Shown here: piece after piece, positions 45,171-52,746 of the stretch
How positions within the stretch are numbered: the stretch's first letter is position 1
Layout of the letters: each line of letters opens with the position of its first letter
From: Aliishimia sp039978895
GTDB lineage: Bacteria > Pseudomonadota > Alphaproteobacteria > Rhodobacterales > Rhodobacteraceae
Length of the DNA stretch: 64,000 nucleotides
Reading direction: 5' to 3'
Assembly: GCA_039978895.1 (NCBI GenBank)
Contig: JBDWAL010000050.1
Location: 124,001-188,000 of the forward strand
Position numbers and translations under genes: made by a program
The notes under the pieces: model-generated
The model's database searches: none
Seen by the model: only the letters and a program-made list of their open reading frames with translations
Told to the model about the DNA's origin: nothing

Positions 45171-46183
45171 GCGACAGCCACAACGACGGGCTGCGTATCT
45201 GCGCCTAAAAGAGCTGACCGCAGCAATCGCAAAACTTCTGGTGGTGATACCGATGTGAGCACTTCGCGACGCAAAAGATCCGGCGTCCCTGCTTCGGCCA
45301 TAAACCACCCCAAATGTTTGCGCGCCACACGCGACCCCAAATGCGTGCCATAAAATTGCAACATGGCTTCGTAATGCCCGGCAACAAGATCAAACAATGC
45401 GTGACCCGTCGGCACAACCGGCGCCGGCATGCCCCACAATTCGTGTGCGACCTGCGCCAAAAGCCAAGGCTTGCCTTGCGCACCACGTCCGATCATCACG
45501 CCATCCGCGCCGGAACGTTGCAAAGCGCGCTTTGCTGTTAACCCGTCAATGATGTCGCCATTTGCAAGCACAGGGATATCAACTGCGTCCTTCACTTTGG
45601 CGATCGCCTGCCAATCGGCGCTGCCTTTGTAAAACTGGCACCGGGTACGGCCATGAATGGTGATCATCTGTATGCCTGCGTCCTGAGCCCGCCGCGCGAG
45701 GTCGGGCGCATTCAAAAGGTCATCATCCCAACCAAGCCGCGTTTTCAGCGTCACGGGTACATCCACAGCCCCCACGACCGCGTCGATCAGTGTCAGCGCG
45801 TGATCCAAGTCTTTCATCAAAGCAGACCCGGAATATCCGTTGGTGACTTGCTTTGCAGGACAACCCATATTGATGTCGATCAAGCGTGCCCCTTGCGCCT
45901 CCACCATTTTGGCGGCTTGGGCCATTGGCGCGGCGTCCCGTCCAGCCAACTGAACAGAGGTCCCTTCAACGCCAAGCCCCAATTCGGCACGTTCGCGCAT
46001 TCCCGGCCGTGCGTTTATGATGTCAACGCTCGCAACCATCTCGGATACGACCAAACCAGCCCCAAAGGACGCCACAAGATTGCGAAACGGCAGGTCCGTA
46101 ATCCCGGCCAACGGCGCCAAAGCAACTGGCGGCGTTAACGCGACAGGTCCTAGTGAAATAAATGAGGGGTTTTCCATCGTCAT
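45167..46183 (-). CDS. dusB: tRNA-dihydrouridine synthase DusB (NifR3)
   Basis: A 338-residue flavoenzyme reducing uridines in the tRNA D-loop. ALAPLAGITDLPFRNL at the start and DINMGCPAKQVTNGYSG with the catalytic cysteine are diagnostic. GRTRCQFYKGSADW and NGDI follow in the FMN barrel. It leads the ntr operon, as nifR3 does in Rhodobacter capsulatus. I chose MTMENPS at 46183; 46219 and 46177 are alternatives. The divergent neighbour is ispDF. Confidence 0.95.
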   Translation of the reverse strand: MTMENPSFISLGPVALTPPVALAPLAGITDLPFRNLVASFGAGLVVSEMVASVDIINARPGMRERAELGLGVEGTSVQLAGRDAAPMAQAAKMVEAQGARLIDINMGCPAKQVTNGYSGSALMKDLDHALTLIDAVVGAVDVPVTLKTRLGWDDDLLNAPDLARRAQDAGIQMITIHGRTRCQFYKGSADWQAIAKVKDAVDIPVLANGDIIDGLTAKRALQRSGADGVMIGRGAQGKPWLLAQVAHELWGMPAPVVPTGHALFDLVAGHYEAMLQFYGTHLGSRVARKHLGWFMAEAGTPDLLRREVLTSVSPPEVLRLLRSALLGADTQPVVVAVA

Positions 46184-46324
46184 GCAATCGTAGGTAACGA
46201 GGCTGACGCTGCCATTCAATGCGGATTGCCATCCTTATGCGTCACTTTGCAAGCATGTGCCTAATTTTTGTGCAAACACGGCTGTTTGATTGCTCACCCC
46301 CGTTCAAATGCCTACACACGCTAC

Positions 46325-47473
46325 ATGATTACCCAACCAAAAACCGCTGTCGTTATTGTCGCCGCCGGACGCGGTATGCGTGCTGGTGGCACAGAGCCTA
46401 AACAATGGCGCCACGTTGCTGGCCGTCCGATACTTTCGCACACTTTGCAGCGTTTTGCGGACCATTCATCGGTCGATCAGATTGTTTTGGTTTTGCACAA
46501 GGATGATATGACCCGAATCCAAGAGCTTGATCTCAAGCCAGATCAGATTGTCGCTGGTGGCGCGGATCGGACGGCCTCTGTAGTTGCGGGGCTGCAAGCT
46601 TTGGATGCCACACAGTTTCAAAATGTGCTGATCCATGATGTTGCGCGCCCTTGCGTGTCCAATCAAATCATCACCGATGTGATCAAGGCACTGTCTTCCC
46701 ATCATGGGGCGGCCCCTGCCCTTGCGGTCACGGATGCATTGTGGACAGGACAGAACGAACGGGTGACGGGCACACAAAGCCGCGAAGGGCTTTATCGCGC
46801 GCAGACACCGCAAGGGTTTCACCTTGGGGCCATCATCGCCGCACATGCCGCCCACACAGGCGGTGCCAGCGATGATGTCGAAGTGGCACGCGCAGCGGGG
46901 CTTGAGATTAAGATCGTGCCGGGCGATGAAGACAATCTGAAAGTTACTCTGCCTGCTGATTTCGCGCGCGCAGATCGCATCTTGAGAGGTCAGATGAAAA
47001 TTAGACTTGGCAACGGCTTTGACGTTCACGCCTTTGGCCCCGGCGATCACGTGACGCTATGTGGTGTCGATATTGAACATACGCATGGATTGGTGGGTCA
47101 TTCCGACGCGGATGTGGCGATGCATACGGTGACGGATGCAATCTACGGCGCATTGGCTATGGGCGATATTGGGCAACATTTCCCACCTTCTGATCCGCAA
47201 TGGAAAGGTGCCGCGTCCGATATATTTCTACGCCACGCCGTTGCATTGGCCACAGAGACGGGTTTTCAAATCGGCAACGTCGATTGCACCCTGATTTGCG
47301 AATTCCCGAAAATCGGACCACACGCGCAAGCAATGCGCGCAAAAATGAGTGAGATCATGGACCTCGACCTCGACCAAATTTCCGTCAAAGCGACCACCTC
47401 CGAACGGCTTGGCTTTACAGGGCGCGGCGAAGGCATCGCGTGTATCGCTACATGTACTCTGGTGGGCGCATAA
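46325..47473 (+). CDS. ispDF: Bifunctional IspD/IspF enzyme of the MEP isoprenoid pathway
   Basis: A 382-residue fusion. Residues 1 to about 225 are IspD (CTP:methylerythritol-phosphate cytidylyltransferase) with VVIVAAGRGMRAGGTEPKQW and LIHDVARPCVS. Residues from about 227 on are IspF (MECDP synthase) with GNGFDVHAFGPGD, LVGHSDADVAMH and KATTSERLGFTGRGEG. The fusion is normal in many alphaproteobacteria. ATG 46325 is chosen as the conserved start. The stop codon overlaps the pgpA start (TAATG). Confidence 0.96.
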   Translation: MITQPKTAVVIVAAGRGMRAGGTEPKQWRHVAGRPILSHTLQRFADHSSVDQIVLVLHKDDMTRIQELDLKPDQIVAGGADRTASVVAGLQALDATQFQNVLIHDVARPCVSNQIITDVIKALSSHHGAAPALAVTDALWTGQNERVTGTQSREGLYRAQTPQGFHLGAIIAAHAAHTGGASDDVEVARAAGLEIKIVPGDEDNLKVTLPADFARADRILRGQMKIRLGNGFDVHAFGPGDHVTLCGVDIEHTHGLVGHSDADVAMHTVTDAIYGALAMGDIGQHFPPSDPQWKGAASDIFLRHAVALATETGFQIGNVDCTLICEFPKIGPHAQAMRAKMSEIMDLDLDQISVKATTSERLGFTGRGEGIACIATCTLVGA

Positions 47474-47967
47474 TGTTGGCGCGCATGATCGCAACGGTAT
47501 TTGGTGTTGGTTACTTAAAACCGGCACCCGGTACATGGGGCTCAGCGGTCGCCTTACCGTGGGGATGGTTGCTGCATGTCTTGGGCGGCTTTCCACTGTT
47601 GCTGATCGGTGTCCTTGCGGCTTTCACCAAAGGATGGTGGGCAACATCGAAAATGACTGCAGGCAGCGACGATCACGACCCATCTGAGATTGTTGTCGAT
47701 GAGGTTGTTGGCCAATGGATCGCGCTTTTGCCGCTGTCATATTCCGCTTGGGCAATGAACCTCGACATATTGCGGCTTTGGCCCGGTTGGGTCGCGGCTT
47801 TCGTCCTGTTCCGCCTCTTCGACATCTGGAAGCCCGGCCCTGTAGGATGGGCTGATCGGCGCGGTGATGCGCTTGGCGTGATGTTAGATGATGTCATCGC
47901 CGGGATTTTTGCGGCTATCGGCGTGGTCATCCTTGCCGGGCTTGCCCATCGCGTACTTGGCGCATGA
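47473..47967 (+). CDS. pgpA: Phosphatidylglycerophosphatase A
   Basis: A 164-residue inner-membrane enzyme that removes the phosphate from phosphatidylglycerol phosphate. Conserved features are YLKPAPGTWGSAVALPWGW, EIVVDEVVGQWIALLP with acidic metal-binding residues, and FRLFDIWKPGPVGWADR. Three or four hydrophobic segments are present. ATG 47473 overlaps the ispDF stop codon and the stop overlaps the cinA start (ATGA), so it is in the middle of a tight three-gene operon. Confidence 0.93.
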   Translation: MLARMIATVFGVGYLKPAPGTWGSAVALPWGWLLHVLGGFPLLLIGVLAAFTKGWWATSKMTAGSDDHDPSEIVVDEVVGQWIALLPLSYSAWAMNLDILRLWPGWVAAFVLFRLFDIWKPGPVGWADRRGDALGVMLDDVIAGIFAAIGVVILAGLAHRVLGA

Positions 47968-48437
47968 GCCGCGCTGAGGACTTAGTTAAGCGCGCCGCAG
48001 CGTTGGGCGTTACACTCACCACTGCTGAAAGCTGTACGGGGGGCATGATTGCTGCGGCGATCACGGATATTCCCGGCAGTTCAGCTGTGTTCGAACGCGG
48101 GTTTGTCACCTATTCCAATGTGGCCAAATCCGAAATGATTGGCGTGTTGGACGACACGCTGGCCCAACATGGCGCTGTCTCAGAAGAGGTGGCAAGGGAA
48201 ATGGCCCTTGGTGCGCGCCACGCGGCAAAAGCGGATTACGCGATCGCAATCACAGGTATCGCGGGTCCGGGTGGATCAGAACACAAACCCGAAGGCCGTG
48301 TGTGTTTCGGCCTTGCCTCCCCTTCAGGTGTGACGACCGAACTTCACGATTTTGGAGCCCTTGGCCGCCAACATGTACGCAGCGTGTCTCGGGATTATGC
48401 GCTCAAGCTACTTATACGCGCTCTGCCCGATAATTAG
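47964..48437 (+). CDS. Nicotinamide-nucleotide amidohydrolase (CinA C-terminal domain, PncC)
   Basis: A 157-residue protein equal to the C-terminal domain of CinA, which deamidates NMN to nicotinate mononucleotide in NAD recycling. The motif TTAESCTGGMIAAAITDIPGS is partly quoted as AESCTGGMIAAAITD, followed by FERGFVTYSN and ITGIAGPGGSEHKPEGRV. There is no N-terminal MoaB-like domain, which is the usual stand-alone form. It is the last gene of the ispDF-pgpA-pncC operon and is followed by a T-rich hairpin. Confidence 0.92.
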   Translation: MSRAEDLVKRAAALGVTLTTAESCTGGMIAAAITDIPGSSAVFERGFVTYSNVAKSEMIGVLDDTLAQHGAVSEEVAREMALGARHAAKADYAIAITGIAGPGGSEHKPEGRVCFGLASPSGVTTELHDFGALGRQHVRSVSRDYALKLLIRALPDN

Positions 48438-48503
48438 GCAGACAACCCAAACAGCCGCTTAATTTTCAAGCAAGCGCAAAAAGCCCATAAGTTAAGCGCC
48501 CCT

Positions 48504-48525
48504 GAGCGCCTTCGCCTCTTTTTTT
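48504..48525 (+). terminator. Probable terminator between pncC and amtB
   Basis: GAGCG and CG-C-CTC form a short stem with one bulged C and the loop CCTT, followed by seven Ts (48519-48525). The stem is short, so the call rests mainly on the T-run. Confidence 0.5.
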
Positions 48526-48580
48526 GGCAGCGCAAAACCGCTTTGACCCTCCAAACTTCAAAATTAGGGGATACTGAGGG

Positions 48581-49762
48581 ATGAACGGAGCGGATACAGC
48601 GTGGATCATCGTCGCGACAGCACTTGTGTTGTTCATGACGCTGCCCGGACTTGCACTATTTTACGGCGGCCTTGTGCGCGCACGCAACGTGTTGAGCGTG
48701 TTTATGCACTGCTACGCGATTGCCTGCTTGATGAGCGTGTTGTGGTTCGTCTTTGGCTATTCCATCGCATTTGGCGGTGGCACCTCGGGTGTTTGGGGGG
48801 GATTGGACAAAATGTTCCTCAGCGACATCACAGCAGACACCTTGTCTGGCACCATTCCGGAAGTGCTGTTCTTTGCCTTCCAGATGACATTTGCCATCAT
48901 CACACCTGCGCTTATCGTGGGCGCTTATGTTGAACGCATTGGCTTTGGGTTTGTCCTGTTGTTCTCATCCCTGTGGATGTTGTTGTGCTATGCACCAGTC
49001 GTGCATTGGATTTGGGGCGGCGGCATGCTTGCAGATGGCGGCATCTTCGGAGACATCGGCGTGCGCGATTTCGCGGGTGGCATCGTGGTTCACGAAACCG
49101 CAGGCATCGCAGCGTTGATCCTCGCAGTTTTCCTTGGGGCACGTAAAAACCAAACCACTCCACCACATAATCCCGGAATGGTGATGATTGGCGCGGCAAT
49201 GCTTTGGGTTGGCTGGTTTGGCTTCAATGGCGGATCACAACTGGCAGCTGATGGCGGCGCTGCGATGGCGTTGACTGTGACGCATATCTCGGCGGCGACA
49301 GCATCTCTGACTTGGGCTCTTTGGGAGCGCATCAAGTTTGGCAAATCATCCCTTGTCGGCATGGTCACAGGGACGATCGCAGGTCTTGCATCCATCACCC
49401 CGGCCTCAGGGTTTGTCGGTCCAATCGAAGCACTGATCATCGGCGCGATTGCAGGCATTTTGTGCCAAGAAGCCGTAAACCTGATCCGCAACAAAGTGAA
49501 GATCGACGACACATTGGATGTGTTCGCGGTACACGGTGTCGGCGGCATCTTTGGCACGATTATGATCGCCGTCTTTGGGGCGGGCACTTGGGTCGCGCAA
49601 TTGGGCGGTTTGGCGATTGTCGGCATCTACACGACAGTCGTTACAATCGTTCTTATCTTTGTGGTGCGCGCGATTACACCAATGCGTGTTGACGAAGAAA
49701 CCGAAGTGAATGGTATTGATCTCGCCGTGCATGGTGAACGTGCCTACGACATGAGCAGCTAA
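48581..49762 (+). CDS. amtB: Ammonium transporter AmtB
   Basis: A 393-residue, 11-helix ammonium channel. The twin pore histidines are His171 (FAGGIVVHETAG) and His318 (FAVHGVGGIFG). WFGFNGGSQLAADG and the start ALVLFMTLPGLALFYGG are typical. No glnK gene lies upstream; the closest gene is pncC. The likely regulators NtrBC are encoded 3.4 kb away. No sigma54-type -24/-12 element is visible upstream, in keeping with the NtrC type here. The ribosome site is AGGGG or GAGGG just before the ATG. Confidence 0.95.
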   Translation: MNGADTAWIIVATALVLFMTLPGLALFYGGLVRARNVLSVFMHCYAIACLMSVLWFVFGYSIAFGGGTSGVWGGLDKMFLSDITADTLSGTIPEVLFFAFQMTFAIITPALIVGAYVERIGFGFVLLFSSLWMLLCYAPVVHWIWGGGMLADGGIFGDIGVRDFAGGIVVHETAGIAALILAVFLGARKNQTTPPHNPGMVMIGAAMLWVGWFGFNGGSQLAADGGAAMALTVTHISAATASLTWALWERIKFGKSSLVGMVTGTIAGLASITPASGFVGPIEALIIGAIAGILCQEAVNLIRNKVKIDDTLDVFAVHGVGGIFGTIMIAVFGAGTWVAQLGGLAIVGIYTTVVTIVLIFVVRAITPMRVDEETEVNGIDLAVHGERAYDMSS

Positions 49763-49793
49763 GACCACCAAAGAAATATCTCAGCGAACAATT

Positions 49794-49826
49794 CAGGGCG
49801 TCCCACTCGGGCGCCCTGTTTCTTTA
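49794..49826 (+). terminator. Terminator of amtB
   Basis: CAGGGCG (49794-49800) and CGCCCTG (49812-49818) form a perfect 7-bp stem with an 11-base loop, followed by TTTCTTTATT. It may also serve the convergent RatA-like gene, although the T-run favours the plus strand. Confidence 0.82.
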
Positions 49827-49837
49827 TTGGGCGCGCC

Positions 49838-50281
49838 TTAGCCGTGTAAATCAGCAGCCCGCCGTTCAAAGGCGCGAACGATCCGTTGCATTGCTTCATT
49901 GAACACAACGCCGATAATGCCCTGCAAGATCGCGTTCCTGAATTCGAAGTCGACAAAAAATGACACTTCGCAACCGCCTTCGGTGTCAACAAAGCTCCAA
50001 GTGGACATCATATGTTTGAACGGCCCATCAAGGTACTCTGTGTCGATCTTGCGCGTTTCAGGATACAGCAACACGCGGCTGCCAAATTTTTCGCGAAAGA
50101 CTTTGAACGAGACGATCAAATCGGCGTCCAGTACAGTCGCGTCACCCTCAACGGTTTCTCGCCTGATCCGAGCCGCTGCACACCAAGGCAGAAATTTCGG
50201 ATAAGCACCGACATCTGCGACGAGGTCATACATTTGCTGCGCCGTATACGGCAGAAATTTCGTTTCTGAATGGCTGGGCAT
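49838..50281 (-). CDS. RatA/COQ10-family START-domain protein
   Basis: A 147-residue START-like lipid-binding protein (polyketide cyclase/COQ10 group). Typical blocks are YTAQQMYDLVADVGAYPKFLPWC at the start (shortened: YDLVADVGAYPKFLPWC), FKVFREKFGSRV and the ending GIIGVVFNEAMQRIVRAFERRA. In mitochondria and alphaproteobacteria such proteins bind ubiquinone or assist its function. The database name 'RatA toxin' comes from E. coli; no antitoxin-like partner is adjacent, and a ubiquinone role is more likely. Confidence 0.85.
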   Translation of the reverse strand: MPSHSETKFLPYTAQQMYDLVADVGAYPKFLPWCAAARIRRETVEGDATVLDADLIVSFKVFREKFGSRVLLYPETRKIDTEYLDGPFKHMMSTWSFVDTEGGCEVSFFVDFEFRNAILQGIIGVVFNEAMQRIVRAFERRAADLHG

Positions 50282-50354
50282 TGACCTTACAACGATTTAC
50301 CAAAGTGTTGAGCGGATTTGATCCAAAATCGCGCGGGACTCAAGGGAGAAAACC

Positions 50355-50897
50355 ATGACACACCCAGCTTACGAGATTGATAAGATGATCTCGGCTAAGT
50401 CTATCGCCGCACGCATAGAAATCTTATGCGCCGAGATCGAGACCGAATTCGCGCAAACCAATAAACTTGTGGTTGTGGGTTTATTGCGCGGTTCCTTCGT
50501 GTTTATCGCCGATTTGGTACGTGAACTCGACATGCCAATCGAGGTCGATTTCCTGGAAGCATCATCCTATGGGGATGGCTTAGAATCATCTAGAGAAGTG
50601 CGCATACTCAAAGACTTACGCGGCGCAATTGAAGGGCGAGATGTGCTCATCGTTGAAGATATTATCGACACAGGCCACACGATGCACCACGTGCACCATT
50701 TGCTCGAAAGCCGCAAACCCGCCAAGCTACGGACCATTGCATTGCTCGACAAACCAACACGGCGCGAGGTCGACATAAAAGCCGATTGGACCGGCTTTGA
50801 AATCCCAGATGAATTTGTCGTGGGTTACGGAATTGACTTCGCCCAACGCAACCGAAACCTCCCCTATATCGGGAAAGTTCGGTTCATCGAAAACTAA
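50355..50897 (+). CDS. hpt: Hypoxanthine phosphoribosyltransferase
   Basis: A 180-residue purine salvage enzyme that makes IMP (or GMP) from hypoxanthine or guanine and PRPP. The PRPP motif is VLIVEDIIDTGHTM, preceded by VVGLLRGSFVFIADLV and followed by PDEFVVGYGIDFAQRNRNLP, as in the Hpt family. The stop codon overlaps the convergent lipA stop by 3 bases. It has a GGGAGAA ribosome site just upstream of the ATG. The identification is firm. Confidence 0.94.
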   Translation: MTHPAYEIDKMISAKSIAARIEILCAEIETEFAQTNKLVVVGLLRGSFVFIADLVRELDMPIEVDFLEASSYGDGLESSREVRILKDLRGAIEGRDVLIVEDIIDTGHTMHHVHHLLESRKPAKLRTIALLDKPTRREVDIKADWTGFEIPDEFVVGYGIDFAQRNRNLPYIGKVRFIEN

Positions 50898-51847
50898 CGT
50901 CTGGCGATTTGCTTTTGCCGTGCGTCGCGCAAACGCGCGAAGTCATCGCCCGCATGATAGGAAGACCGCGTCAAAGGTGTGGCCGACACCATCAAAAATC
51001 CCTTGCCATAGGCGGTCTTTTCATAGGACGCGAACTCATCCGGGTGCACAAACCGATCCACGGCGTGGTGTTTCGGCGTGGGCTGCAAGTACTGGCCGAT
51101 AGTCAGAAAATCGATGTCGGCAGCGCGCATATCTTCCATAACCTGCGTCACGGATTTTTTGTTCTCGCCCAACCCCACCATGATGCCGGATTTTGTAAAC
51201 ATCGACGGGTCCAATTCCTTCACACGCTGCAACAGACGTAGCGAATGGAAATACCGCGCACCGGGCCGCACTTCAGGATACAGTCCCGGCACGGTTTCAA
51301 GGTTGTGGTTGAACACATCCGGGCGCGCCTCAACGACGACTTCCAACGCGGAGGCGTCGCAACGAATGAAATCTGGTGTGAGAATCTCGATAGTTGTACC
51401 GGGCGACCGATGCCGTACCGCGCGAATGGTCTGCGCGAAGTGATCCGCCCCACCATCTGTCACGTCATCGCGGTCCACCGAGGTGATGACCACATGGTTC
51501 AAACCCAGCTTTTCGACCGCATGTGCAACGCGTCCGGGCTCGAACGCATCCAAGTCTTCTGGCGGCTTTCCGGTCGCGATATTGCAAAATGTGCAAGCGC
51601 GCGTGCAGACTTCGCCCATGATCATCATGGTTGCGTGGCCTTGGCTCCAACATTCGCCGACATTCGGGCAACCTGCTTCTTCGCATACGGTGACAAGATT
51701 GTTGTCACGCATGATTCTGCGTGTCTCGTCATACCCTTTGCCACCGGGAGCCTTCACACGAATCCAACTCGGCTTTTTGGGCTGCGCATTATCAGGTTTG
51801 CGCGCCTTTTCAGGGTGCCGCTGCTCAGGAATTTTCAGATCGCGCAT
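50894..51847 (-). CDS. lipA: Lipoyl synthase
   Basis: A 317-residue radical-SAM enzyme inserting two sulfur atoms into octanoyl groups on carrier proteins. The auxiliary cluster cysteines are Cys55, Cys60 and Cys66 (CEEAGCPNVGEC), and the SAM cluster cysteines are Cys81, Cys85 and Cys88 (CTRACTFC). TSVDRDDVTDGGADHFA and GLGE also match. The charged N-terminal tail is usual. It has its own promoter in the 131-base gap to the divergent VIT gene. Confidence 0.97.
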   Translation of the reverse strand: MRDLKIPEQRHPEKARKPDNAQPKKPSWIRVKAPGGKGYDETRRIMRDNNLVTVCEEAGCPNVGECWSQGHATMMIMGEVCTRACTFCNIATGKPPEDLDAFEPGRVAHAVEKLGLNHVVITSVDRDDVTDGGADHFAQTIRAVRHRSPGTTIEILTPDFIRCDASALEVVVEARPDVFNHNLETVPGLYPEVRPGARYFHSLRLLQRVKELDPSMFTKSGIMVGLGENKKSVTQVMEDMRAADIDFLTIGQYLQPTPKHHAVDRFVHPDEFASYEKTAYGKGFLMVSATPLTRSSYHAGDDFARLRDARQKQIARR

Positions 51848-51966
51848 GGGATCACCGCCAATTGGTTCAACGTTAAACTATTATCTATCATATCGTGGCA
51901 GACATGGAAGACCACGCGACGCATGGCCGCTATGCACCTCAACACCTATCGTAAAGCGATCGCATT

Positions 51967-51974
51967 AAGGAGGT
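51967..51974 (+). promoter_or_regulatory. Perfect ribosome-binding site of the VIT-family gene
   Basis: AAGGAGGT lies 4 bases before ATG 51979 and fixes that start; it suggests high translation. Confidence 0.75.
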
Positions 51975-51978
51975 CCAA

Positions 51979-52704
51979 ATGGATTGGGACAGCCACCGGC
52001 GTCACGATCATGCAGAAAGCCATCTGCAAGATTACCTGCGCCAGATTGTATATGGCGGAAATGACGGCATTGTCACGACTTTCGCTATTGTTGCGGGATT
52101 TGCAGGGGCCGCTGCGGACGGGGTTGCGCAAATTGGCGGGTTGGCCGTGTTGGTCTTTGGGTTGGCCAATCTGTTCGCAGATGGTGTTTCGATGGGGCTT
52201 GGCGAGTTCCTTTCGGCCCGATCAGAGCATGAACTTTATCGCAAACGGCGCATCAGCGAGTTGAGCGCGATCCAAACCGACCCCGAACAAGAACGCATGG
52301 AGCTATTTGAAATCTTACGCCAACGTGGTCTTCCTCCCGGACGTGCGGACACGGTGACCGAACAGCTGATTGGTCATCCAGAAATCGTCGCCGATCTGAT
52401 GCTCACTTATGAATTTGGTATGCGCGACCCAGAGGGCGAAAACCCAGCCGTAAATGGGATGTTCACCTTCGCCAGTTTTATCCTGTTTGGGGCCGTTCCG
52501 CTTATCCCATATTTTCTGCGCCCACCGGACGATGTCAGCTTTTATCTTTCAATTTATGCCACAGCCTCTGCACTGATCGCACTGGGTCTATTGCGGTGGT
52601 ACGCCACCGCAGAGCGGATGCTGCGTTGCGTGTTTGAAACGGTCACAGTTGGAACCATTTGCGCGTTGGTGGCGTTTGCTGTGGGCTGGGCTGTCGGCGG
52701 ATAG
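51979..52704 (+). CDS. VIT1/CCC1-family metal transporter
   Basis: A 241-residue membrane protein related to vacuolar iron transporters, which move ferrous iron or manganese. The first block, IVYGGNDGIVTTFAIVAGF, is diagnostic. FADGVSMGLGEFLSARSE follows in helix 2, then a cytoplasmic metal-binding stretch with many glutamates (QTDPEQERMELFEIL), and three C-terminal helices. There is no fused ferritin domain. It probably exports or sequesters excess iron or manganese. Confidence 0.9.
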   Translation: MDWDSHRRHDHAESHLQDYLRQIVYGGNDGIVTTFAIVAGFAGAAADGVAQIGGLAVLVFGLANLFADGVSMGLGEFLSARSEHELYRKRRISELSAIQTDPEQERMELFEILRQRGLPPGRADTVTEQLIGHPEIVADLMLTYEFGMRDPEGENPAVNGMFTFASFILFGAVPLIPYFLRPPDDVSFYLSIYATASALIALGLLRWYATAERMLRCVFETVTVGTICALVAFAVGWAVGG

Positions 52705-52746
52705 TTGGCCGAATACACGTGTTGTTCCGCAAAAGAAATCAGCCCT

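Noticed and set aside
46325..47473. IspD and IspF as an artificial fusion from a sequencing error
   Set aside because: IspDF fusions are normal in alphaproteobacteria and both domains are complete.
48438..48580. Possible sigma54 promoter upstream of amtB (TTTGGCAGCGC...)
   Set aside because: The GG and GC dinucleotides are not 10 bases apart, so the -24/-12 rule is not met.
49838..50281. Toxin-antitoxin system (RatA label)
   Set aside because: There is no small partner gene beside it, and the protein fits the ubiquinone-binding COQ10 group.
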